From Actinomycetes bacterium (GTDB lineage Bacteria; Actinomycetota; Acidimicrobiia; Acidimicrobiales; Bog-793), in contig JAJZKA010000012.1 of assembly GCA_021809805.1 (NCBI GenBank), positions 1 to 44,132 on the forward strand: a stretch of 44,132 nt of DNA, given 5' to 3'. Positions 8,057-14,667 of the stretch are shown here, piece by piece. The notes under the pieces are model-generated. The model worked only from the letters and a program-made list of their open reading frames with translations. It was not told the origin of the DNA and made no database searches. The position numbers and the translations under genes are program-made. Position 1 is the first letter of the stretch. Each line of letters starts with the position of its first letter.

Positions 8057-9528
8057 GCGGGAGCGCTGCCGAGCGGATCCGGCGCCACGAACAGCGCCTC
8101 GTCCCTGACCGTTCGCGGGTCATCAGCCAGTTGTTCGTCCCGGGACAAGAGAGCTTCGACCACCATGACTCGCGCGTCGCCGCAGTCCTCACGCGGTTGC
8201 TCGCCCTCAGCGAGGACGAGGTTGAGAGCACTCTTCGTGATGTCCTCACCCGCTTTGGTGCGCGCCACCGCGACCTGCCCGCAGTCATCGAGCACCACGC
8301 CGGGGCGGTGCTCGACCGGCTGCCCACCGGCTCTGTGCCACCCGGCCCGCTGCGCGCACTCATCGGGGCAACGTTCACGAGCGAGTACGCTCTCGAAGGG
8401 GCTGCCATCTGCAATCCCAGCCTCGTGGCGCACCCCGACCAGGGCCAGACGCCCGCGGACCGTTTGCGGGTCGTGATGAGCCTTCGGGCAATCGGCGAGG
8501 GGCACCGCTCCTCGATCGAATTCCGTGAAGGCACCATCGACGCCGGCGGTCAACTCGAGTTCGACGTCCCCGCTGCCTACGCCACAACCGGTATGCATGA
8601 GCCGGCAGAACTTCACAACACCGTGCTGCGCGCCGAGCTCCGGCGCCTCGATTATGGCACTGAGGACGCTGACTACGTCCTCGACGCCCTCGGCGAGCGC
8701 TTCAGCGCGGTCGACCTCGAGCGAGAGCTGGCGCGCCTGCACGCCAACGTCGCGACAAGACGTCACGGCGCGCGGACTGCCGAGCTACTCCGCGGCGTTG
8801 CCGAGCGCACGTACGGGACGCGCTTTTCCACAAGCACGACGCTGTCCGAGCGCGTCCTCGCGCCTCGGATGGCCGCTGAACGCAACGGCATGGAGGACGC
8901 CCGCTTTCTCCGGTTCGTCGACGACGATCGCAGCGTCACCTACTACGCCACCTACACCGCCTATGACGGCACGCGTATCTCCCAGCAGATGCTCGAGACC
9001 GCCGACTTCGCGAGGTTCACCTCCTCGCCAGTCGTCGGGGATGCGGCTGTGAACAAGGGGCTCGCGCTGTTCCCGCGTCGGATCGGTGGGCGGTTCGCCG
9101 CGCTCTCGCGCTGGGATCGCGAGACCAACGGCGTTGCTTTCTCAGATGATCCGCGACTGTGGCGAGGCGCTGTCGCCTTTCAGGTGCCCCAGCGGGGCTG
9201 GGAGATCCTCCAACTCGGCAACTGCGGCGCACCGATCGAGACCGAGCGGGGCTGGCTCGTCCTTACTCATGGGGTGGGGCCGATGCGGACCTACGGAATC
9301 GGCGCCGTGCTCTTGGACCTCGACGACCCGAGCCAGGTTCTCGGCCAGCTCCTCGATCCTCTCCTCGTTCCCAATGCGAGCGAGCAGGACGGCTATGTTG
9401 CAAACGTCGTCTACTCCTGCGGCGCGATCGTCCACGCCGGCAACCTCGTCATCCCCTACGGCATCGGTGACGCTGCGATCGGCATTGCCACGGTGCCGCT
9501 GGGCGACATCCTCGAGGACCTGTCCTGA
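8053..9528 (+). CDS. GH130-family glycoside phosphorylase
   Basis: The 491-residue product is a five-bladed beta-propeller enzyme of family GH130, whose known members cleave beta-mannosides with inorganic phosphate. Supporting motifs are GMEDARFLRF (metal/phosphate-site region), KGLALFPRRIGGRFAALSR and the closing GIGAVLLDLDDPSQVLG, then VYSCGAI and YGIGDAAIG. About 180 N-terminal residues precede the propeller, as in the longer GH130 subgroup. GTG 8053 overlaps the previous stop as GTGA and is preferred to the far-upstream ORF start at 7855. It is cytoplasmic and the third gene of the coupled operon. The exact linkage (beta-1,2 or beta-1,4) cannot be read from the sequence. Confidence 0.85.
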   Translation: MSGSAAERIRRHEQRLVPDRSRVISQLFVPGQESFDHHDSRVAAVLTRLLALSEDEVESTLRDVLTRFGARHRDLPAVIEHHAGAVLDRLPTGSVPPGPLRALIGATFTSEYALEGAAICNPSLVAHPDQGQTPADRLRVVMSLRAIGEGHRSSIEFREGTIDAGGQLEFDVPAAYATTGMHEPAELHNTVLRAELRRLDYGTEDADYVLDALGERFSAVDLERELARLHANVATRRHGARTAELLRGVAERTYGTRFSTSTTLSERVLAPRMAAERNGMEDARFLRFVDDDRSVTYYATYTAYDGTRISQQMLETADFARFTSSPVVGDAAVNKGLALFPRRIGGRFAALSRWDRETNGVAFSDDPRLWRGAVAFQVPQRGWEILQLGNCGAPIETERGWLVLTHGVGPMRTYGIGAVLLDLDDPSQVLGQLLDPLLVPNASEQDGYVANVVYSCGAIVHAGNLVIPYGIGDAAIGIATVPLGDILEDLS

Positions 9529-9545
9529 CACAAAGGAGCATCACC

Positions 9546-9665
9546 ATGCCTGATAAGTCCCCGCAGAAGCCCTCCCAGAAGAAGGTCGGCAAGTCGCTCA
9601 AGGAAAAGCGCGCGGCGAAGAAGGAAAAGGAAAAGGAGCAGGAGCGGCCCACCATCGGCCGCTGA
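9546..9665 (+). CDS. Small lysine-rich basic protein (39 residues)
   Basis: This ORF is too short for the track. ATG 9546 has AAAGGAG seven bases upstream, one of the best ribosome-binding sites in the window, and lies 17 bp after the GH130 stop. The product starts MPDKSPQKPSQKKVGKSLKEK, has a run of Lys/Glu and ends in TIGR. It resembles the short K-rich hypothetical proteins common in Actinobacteria. It has no hydrophobic segment and is probably disordered or nucleic-acid-binding (inference). It may be cotranscribed with the glycan operon, although the functions need not be linked. Confidence 0.7.
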   Translation: MPDKSPQKPSQKKVGKSLKEKRAAKKEKEKEQERPTIGR

Positions 9666-9762
9666 TGCGCATCGCAGCGCACTCATGGTGACCGCTGTCG
9701 AGGTCGGTTGCTTTCCGGCGGGCGGGACTCGATCGCCGTTCCGGGCCCCTGCGATGATGAGT

Positions 9763-10260
9763 GATGCCCGAGGAACTTCACGCCTAAGGACTCGTGCTGC
9801 GCCGCTGGCGCCCAGAGGACCGCCGGCCGTTCGCCGAGCTCGACGCGGATCCCCCGGGGTAATGGACACGTTCCTTCGAAGCTTGACCAGGCAACCAGGG
9901 CGAGCTCGCCCCGTCCGCCGACGGTGAGTTCGGCCACCACGGCTGTGGGCTGCCAAAGTCGCGGCAACGGGCGCCTTCATCGGTTTCACCGGCCCCGCGG
10001 CCCCGCGATCGCCGCGCATTTCACGCCGGCCGTGGAGATCGGCCGGAGGCTCGCCCACTCGGCGTGGGGACGAGGCGACGCCGCCGACGCGGCAATGCAG
10101 CGCTCGCCGAGACGTCGAACGTGTCCAACTCGCTGAGATCACGCCCTTCACAGCCCTATCCAATTTGCGCCCTACAGCGGCTCGCAATGACCCACGTTCC
10201 CGCCGACGGCTTCGAGCATCTCAATCTTCCTGCCGGCCGCCCGATCCAGTGCCATGTTGC
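9763..10260 (+). pseudogene. Degenerate copy of the GNAT acetyltransferase
   Basis: The start region matches the GNAT gene at 702 (ATGCCCGAGGAACTTCACGCC versus ATGCCCGCGGAACTTCACACC), but the eighth codon is TAA. Later segments corresponding to LVLRRWRPEDRRPFAEL, GFTGPAAPR and HFTPAVEIG-RLA lie in different frames. Several indels and stops rule out a functional product. It lies within copy B of the duplicated block. Confidence 0.8.
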
Positions 10261-10482
10261 TGGGTCGCCCCGACCCAGCAACATGGCGGGCGCCCGCAAC
10301 GGAGTTGTGTGGTGGTGTGGCCCCGCTCGCTACCAGCAAGACGGGCGTGGGAAACACGAAACCGACTCGACCACAGCAGCAGCGTTCCGTTTCGAACCAG
10401 ATGCTCAAGGTGACCGTGCCAGCCCGGCGGCCAGCGCGGTCGCGTCCCGGGCGCGCGGTCGTGAGGCCGATAAATGATCCGC

Positions 10483-10692
10483 TCAGCGCCTCTGCGCGAA
10501 GGCGGCGCGCGGCGTTCCTTGCCGGGCCATGTTCCAGTAGTCGCGCGTGGTCGGGACACCGAGGAGCACAACGCCGGTGTAGCCAAGCGCCGCACCCGCC
10601 AAGCCGACCAGGCGGCCAGCACGCGGGAACGTCTCGGCGATCTTGTGCCCGATCACCTGGATCCCGACCCCCGTGGTGGTTGCGAACATGGC
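10483..10692 (-). pseudogene. 3' fragment of CDP-alcohol phosphatidyltransferase
   Basis: The 68-residue reading frame (MFATTTGVGIQVIGH...) reproduces the C-terminal third of the product of 1482-2117 almost exactly, differing mainly in the last ten residues. It lacks the catalytic D-x2-D-G motif and so cannot be an enzyme. It is cut at the duplication boundary, where it meets the end of the GT2 gene on the same strand. Confidence 0.8.
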
Positions 10693-11420
10693 TCCCGGTA
10701 GGGCCCCGCGTCGCGCTCTTTGGTGATCGCCTCGAACGACGCCCGTGCGGCGTCGTTGCTGCCAGCACCGAACTGGCAGCGCGCCAGCTCGAATCGAGCA
10801 CTGAGCAGCCCGGCGGCGTCCGTGCCGCGTTGGCGCAGGTCAGTGATCTCGAGCTCCGCGAGCCGGGCGTTCCGGGCGGCCTTCATCCGGATCGTCTCGT
10901 CGTCGCCGTAGCCGTGATGGAGCAGTCGGATTACGCGCGCTTCGATCGGCTCGACGCGCGGCGGTGCACCGTTCACCCGCACGAGGCGCTCGTGAACTCG
11001 GCCTTGCCAGCGGACCCGCTGGCGCCGAAAAAGCTTGGCTTCGCGATGCCACAAAATGCCGCCGGAGCGCCCGTCCGCGTCGAGCTCGATCTCGATGGCA
11101 TACGCATCAACCGCCTCGGGCGCTCGAGCGAGGCGCTCATGCAGGCCACTGCCGATCGCGGCGATCTCGTCGGCGTCGATGCTCAGGACCCACTCGGTCC
11201 GGCAATGCTCGAGGGCGACGTTCCAGGCGGCCGCGAAGTCATCTTGCCAAGCCCACTGCACCACGCGTACGCCGGAATGGCGCGCGATCGCGACGGATTC
11301 GTCGACTGACCCCGTGTCGACGACCACGATGACGTCGATCGCGCCTTTGAGCGACGCAAGGCAGGCCCGGAGTGCCGTCGCGCCGTCTCTCACGATCAGG
11401 CAGGCCCCGAGGCTCGGCAT
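10653..11420 (-). CDS. GT2-family glycosyltransferase, C-terminally truncated
   Basis: The product is a GT-A fold glycosyltransferase: LGACLIVRDGATALRACL, DTGSVDESVAIA, QDDFAAAWNVALE and the DADE metal-binding motif occur in order over the first ~100 residues. RVHERLVR and HHGY follow, as in GT2 proteins that continue into TPR repeats. About 30 residues of helical repeat remain before homology stops. The last ~13 residues are read from the duplicated phosphatidyltransferase DNA, so the original C-terminus is lost. ATG 11420 directly precedes the conserved N-terminus and replaces the longer ORF start 11537. Activity may survive because the catalytic domain is whole. It is divergent from the Smr gene. 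Confidence 0.7.
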   Translation of the reverse strand: MPSLGACLIVRDGATALRACLASLKGAIDVIVVVDTGSVDESVAIARHSGVRVVQWAWQDDFAAAWNVALEHCRTEWVLSIDADEIAAIGSGLHERLARAPEAVDAYAIEIELDADGRSGGILWHREAKLFRRQRVRWQGRVHERLVRVNGAPPRVEPIEARVIRLLHHGYGDDETIRMKAARNARLAELEITDLRQRGTDAAGLLSARFELARCQFGAGSNDAARASFEAITKERDAGPYREPCSQPPRGSGSR

Positions 11421-11505
11421 CTCCAACCTGCGGCCTCTCCTTGGCGGGCGCTCTGGCCATGCCATCCGCCCGGGTGACACTGCAGTCCGGCAATACTGCC
11501 ATGGA

Positions 11506-11763
11506 GTGGCCAAGCTCAAGCTCGACCTACACGACATCTATAACCGCGGCGACCAGATCGACCGGGCGCTGCGCGAGGTAATAGACGAGGCCGTACGACG
11601 GCACATTCCTCTCGTCGAGATCATCCCGGGCAAGGGGTCTGGACAGCTCAAAAAGCGCGTCCTGCGATTCCTCGAGCAAAAGGAGGTCCGAGCCCTGTAC
11701 CACCGCGTCGAGAAGGACGCCGACAACTTCGGGCGAATCTTCGTCCACTTCCGCTGGAAATAA
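11506..11763 (+). CDS. Smr-domain protein (small MutS-related)
   Basis: The 85-residue product is a stand-alone Smr domain, a fold with nicking nuclease activity on DNA or RNA in characterised members. LKLDLHDIYNRG is the LDLH motif and IIPGKGSGQLKKRVL the glycine-rich loop; RIFVHFRWK closes the domain. GTG 11506 is the only plausible start directly before the domain. The ATG at 11501 is in another frame, and the longer ORF from 11035 is antisense to the GT2 gene. No MutS2 partner lies nearby, so the target is unknown. The length and C-terminus match short actinobacterial Smr proteins. Confidence 0.8.
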   Translation: MAKLKLDLHDIYNRGDQIDRALREVIDEAVRRHIPLVEIIPGKGSGQLKKRVLRFLEQKEVRALYHRVEKDADNFGRIFVHFRWK

Positions 11764-11852
11764 ACGCGCATAGATACATCACATCTCCTTCAGCGGACTT
11801 TCAGCTTCTTGGGAGATCCTAAAGACGTATCATCGCCCCGAATTCGGTTCGA

Positions 11853-11872
11853 GCCCGCTTGCACGAGCGGGC
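11853..11872 (+). other. Hairpin in the leader of the G1 peptidase gene
   Basis: GCCCGCT-TGCACG-AGCGGGC forms a perfect 7-bp stem with a 6-base loop, 20 bp before ATG 11892. No T-run follows, so a terminator for the Smr gene is unlikely. It could affect mRNA stability or translation of the peptidase. A possible -10 box (TATCAT, 11828-11833) lies upstream of it. Confidence 0.4.
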
Positions 11873-11891
11873 AGACGCTCGGAGACGCTCA

Positions 11892-13061
11892 ATGCCCCCG
11901 ATCTGCCCCGCTCGCCTCCGGGGGACCGCATCGATGGCGTGCGCAGCCACTCTTGCCGCCGCAGGGCTGGTACCACTCACCGCGATGAACGGTGCGCCAG
12001 CCGCCGCCTCCCGGATCGCTGCGCCCGAGCGGCTCGTCGCTCGGGCGGCGCCAGTCCACGCCTCGCTGAGCGCAGCGCACTATGCCGCAAAAGGCGGCCG
12101 ACTCATCGTCCATTTGAGCCACATCCCGGCGCTGAGCACGTGCGCATTCAGCTCGGGAGCGGGCGTGGTCCGCTACGCGGGCACGTTCGCGTGCGCCGGG
12201 AGGTTCGTCCACGTCGGAATCGTGCACCCCAACTTTGCCAACGTCGCTCGGCGCTGGACGGTGCGTGCTTCGGTGGCGGCGGGCGGGCGACTCCGCCACT
12301 TCGCCTGGGTGATCTCGCTGGCAGCCCGTCCGACGCCGGACACCCCAACGACGAGCCCCACCACCACGTCACCCACACCTGCTTCTACGGCTCCGAGCAC
12401 GCTGCCAACACCGACCTCGCCGACGCCGGGTTCCCTCTCCTCGAACTGGGCGGGTTACTCCCTGCGGGGCAGCGCGGGATCCATCAATGAGGTCGCCGCA
12501 ACCTTTCGGGTGCCGACAGTCAATTGTACGGTGACCCCCCAGGGCCAAGACGCCGAATGGGTAGGCGTCGACGGCACCTCGGGCGCCAGCCTGTTCCAGA
12601 CGGGCGTCGCGTCAAGCTGCGCAAGCGGCGTCCAGCAGAGCACCGCGTGGTATGAGGACATCCAGGGCAACCCTCCCGTCCCCGCGCAAGACCTCTTCAC
12701 GGCAAGTCCCGGTGACCTCATCAGGGCCCAGGTCCAGGAGATCTCCCCCGGCTCATGGCAGTACGTCTTGAGTGATCTCACGAGCGGGCAGAGCGCGAGC
12801 GCATCAATGGCCTTCGACGGGCCGGGCGCCGCTGCAGACTGGATCGAGGAGGATCCAGCGACTGCAACCTATGGCGGAAACGTTCATCTGCTGCCCTATG
12901 CCGATTTCGGCAGCGTAAGTTTCACCGATCTGTCACTGAACGGACAGGCGCCCAGTCTCGACCTCGCCGGCGACGGGATCGCGCTCGTCCAATCCGGTCA
13001 GATCCGTGCGCTACCCACGTCGCCTTCGGGGAACGGCTTCAGCGTCACCTACCAAGGCTAG
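11892..13061 (+). CDS. Secreted G1-family (eqolisin) acid peptidase
   Basis: The 389-residue preprotein has an N-terminal secretion signal (arginine, then MACAATLAAAGLVPLTA). A ~110-residue prodomain-like region and a Thr/Pro/Ser-rich linker (~145-185) follow. The C-terminal G1 domain starts at SSNWAGYSLRG. Peptidases of this family use a Gln/Glu dyad. The candidate Gln is in ASLFQTGV after AEWVGVDG, and the candidate Glu is in AADWIEEDP. ATG 11892 has GGAG eight bases upstream and is preferred to TTG 11859. The enzyme is expected outside the cell and active at low pH. An IS630-type element begins at the last base of its TAG stop codon without changing the protein. Confidence 0.85.
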   Translation: MPPICPARLRGTASMACAATLAAAGLVPLTAMNGAPAAASRIAAPERLVARAAPVHASLSAAHYAAKGGRLIVHLSHIPALSTCAFSSGAGVVRYAGTFACAGRFVHVGIVHPNFANVARRWTVRASVAAGGRLRHFAWVISLAARPTPDTPTTSPTTTSPTPASTAPSTLPTPTSPTPGSLSSNWAGYSLRGSAGSINEVAATFRVPTVNCTVTPQGQDAEWVGVDGTSGASLFQTGVASSCASGVQQSTAWYEDIQGNPPVPAQDLFTASPGDLIRAQVQEISPGSWQYVLSDLTSGQSASASMAFDGPGAAADWIEEDPATATYGGNVHLLPYADFGSVSFTDLSLNGQAPSLDLAGDGIALVQSGQIRALPTSPSGNGFSVTYQG

Positions 13062-13073
13062 TGGGCCCGCGCG

Positions 13074-13424
13074 TTAGTTCGTCGGCGTATCCGGCAGCCA
13101 TAAGGCCAGGTCACTGAGGTAAAGGTCGCCGGCGCAGTCGAGGGCTTCCTCGGGGCTGCCGCCCATGATGCCGCTCGGCAGGAACGAATCCTCGTAGTCG
13201 TCGTGGCTGGCGCGGTAGATGGCGAAGCCCCATAGGCTTGCCGAGCCGGCGTAGCGGAGGCGGCAGAGCTTGATCGCCGTCCCGCCGGGCAGGACCGCGT
13301 CGACGTAGGCGAAGTTCGCCCGGAAGCGGACCTGGAGGTCGGCAAGCTCCGGCCAGCGCTGCCGTGCGTGGCGGCGCAGGCGGTACTCGAGACTTTCCTT
13401 GGTGGAGGTCGGCGCTTTCTTCAC
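13074..13424 (-). CDS. IS-borne accessory protein of unknown function
   Basis: The 116-residue product begins MKKAPTSTKESLEYRLRRHARQRWPEL and contains FRANFAYVDAVLPGG, LCRLRYAGSASLWGFAIY and YEDSFLPSG. It resembles short actinobacterial hypothetical proteins; no function is known to me. It lies 24 bp downstream of the transposase on the same strand and ends 13 bp inside the left inverted repeat, so it is within the element and moves with it. It may be a transposition helper, a regulator or a passenger. Length and codon use are normal for this window. Confidence 0.7.
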   Translation of the reverse strand: MKKAPTSTKESLEYRLRRHARQRWPELADLQVRFRANFAYVDAVLPGGTAIKLCRLRYAGSASLWGFAIYRASHDDYEDSFLPSGIMGGSPEEALDCAGDLYLSDLALWLPDTPTN

Positions 13425-13448
13425 GCCCCCATCTTGACGGCCGGCGCG

Positions 13449-14603
13449 TCAGGCGGCGAGCAGCGTCTCATCGGCCGGCCGGTGCGCGTCGAGCCGCTCC
13501 AAGAGGGCGGCCAGGTCCTTGGTGGTGAAGCGCCAGTCGAAGGGCGTCGCCGTCGCGTTGTAGCGCGTCGTGAAGCGCACGAGGCGGTCCGCCAGCGCCG
13601 AGAGGTCGGCGAAGTCGGCCGGCTTGATCACCTTGCGCTGTATGACCGAGAAGACGATCTCGATCTGGTTCAGCCAGGAGGCGTGCACGGGCAGGTGTAC
13701 GAGCTTGGCATGCGGGAAGGCGGCGGCCATCCGCTCGACCGAGCGCTGCCCGTTGTGGGAGGACCCGTTGTCGACGACCCAGTAGACGTTGGCCGCGCTG
13801 GGGTAGGGCTCGCTCGTCATCACCTCCTCGACGAGCTCCATGAACGGGACGATGCCGGTCTTGTCGGCCACTTTCCCGAAAAGGCGTGCCAGATGGACGT
13901 CGTAGGCGCCGAAGGAGGCGAGGGTGCCGCCGCGGTCGTACTCGAACTCGACCCGCCGCCTGCGTCCGGCGGCCGTGCCGAGCTCAGGGTGACAGCGACG
14001 AAGCGCCTGCAGCTGCGACTTCTCGTCGGCCGAGATCACGTAGTCGTGCGGACCGAGCGGGACGCCGCCGAAGGCGCGTTGGTACAGGTCGAGGACTCGC
14101 GCCGCTTTGGTGGCAAAGTCGGGATCGCGGGGGAAGATCCACGACCGGTACTGCCAGGGCTTGATCGCCGCCGCGTGCAGCCAGCGGCGCACCGTCGAGG
14201 ACGAGATCGTCTCGACCAGTCCTTCGCTCACCGCCTGGGCGGCCAGCTCGTGCGAGCTCCAGCGCGAGAGTGGCACCGCCCGCCGCTCGGGCGGTTCGCA
14301 GGCGAGCGCCTTGATGCCGGCGACGACGCCCGCGCCGAAGCGCCGTGGTCGTCCCGAGCGAGCTCGGTCGCGCAGGCCGCCGAGCCCCTCTTGAGAAAAG
14401 CGCTTGCGCCACTTGGAGGCGACGTCGACGCACACTCCGACGCGTCGCGCGATCTCGACGTTCTGCACGCCTTCCGCCGCCAGGAGCACGATCCGCGCCC
14501 GAACGACTGCGGCGTGCGAGACCGTCCGCGACGCCGACCGTTGCTCGAGAACGGCCCGTTCCTCCGGCGAGAGTCGCACTTCGAAGGGTGAGCGACGAGA
14601 CAT
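13449..14603 (-). CDS. IS630-family transposase
   Basis: The 384-residue product appears intact. The N-terminal part carries helix-turn-helix DNA-binding segments (NVEIARRVGVCVDVASKWRKRF and a second HTH around SSSTVRRWLHAA). The DDE catalytic triad is visible as Asp in VISADEKSQ, Asp in WVVDNGSSHNGQ and Glu in SWLNQIEIVFS, the order and spacing of IS630/Tc1 enzymes. ATG 14603 opens directly at the conserved MSRRSPFEVRLSPEER start. Transcription reads toward the accessory gene. The intact frame and matching ends suggest the element may still be mobile. Confidence 0.92.
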   Translation of the reverse strand: MSRRSPFEVRLSPEERAVLEQRSASRTVSHAAVVRARIVLLAAEGVQNVEIARRVGVCVDVASKWRKRFSQEGLGGLRDRARSGRPRRFGAGVVAGIKALACEPPERRAVPLSRWSSHELAAQAVSEGLVETISSSTVRRWLHAAAIKPWQYRSWIFPRDPDFATKAARVLDLYQRAFGGVPLGPHDYVISADEKSQLQALRRCHPELGTAAGRRRRVEFEYDRGGTLASFGAYDVHLARLFGKVADKTGIVPFMELVEEVMTSEPYPSAANVYWVVDNGSSHNGQRSVERMAAAFPHAKLVHLPVHASWLNQIEIVFSVIQRKVIKPADFADLSALADRLVRFTTRYNATATPFDWRFTTKDLAALLERLDAHRPADETLLAA

Positions 14604-14667
14604 GACGACCCCCAGCTCGCGAGGACGCCTTCAAATTACACCGATGTACTTATCGGCGGGACCACTA

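Larger units (their letters stand above)
9714..10692. repeat. Segmental duplication, copy B (decayed)
   Basis: Direct repeat of 653-1691. The GNAT portion is broken by stops and indels. The phosphatidyltransferase portion from ~10515 to 10692 is almost identical to copy A. Homology stops abruptly after GCGAACATGGC at 10692, where unrelated sequence (the 3' end of a GT2 gene) begins. That edge is a rearrangement breakpoint. Confidence 0.85.
13061..14665. mobile_element. IS630-family insertion sequence with accessory gene
   Basis: The 1605-bp element contains a transposase and a second gene on the minus strand. Its ends form imperfect inverted repeats: GTGGGCCCGCGCGTTAGTTC on the left and, on the complement, GTGGTCCCGCCGATAAGTAC on the right, matching at 21 of 29 positions. 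Both ends are flanked by TA (13059-13060 and 14666-14667), the target duplication expected for the IS630/Tc1 group. The right end also contains a small palindrome (CCGATAAGTACATCGG). The left TA plus the first IS base regenerate the TAG stop of the peptidase. Confidence 0.8.

Noticed and set aside
11840-11875. GGTTCGAGCC resembling a tRNA T-arm
   Set aside because: No acceptor stem, D-arm or anticodon arm in the flanking sequence; the bases belong to a simple hairpin in the peptidase leader.
13368-14591. 407-codon plus-strand ORF
   Set aside because: Shadow of the IS630 transposase with its intact DDE motif.
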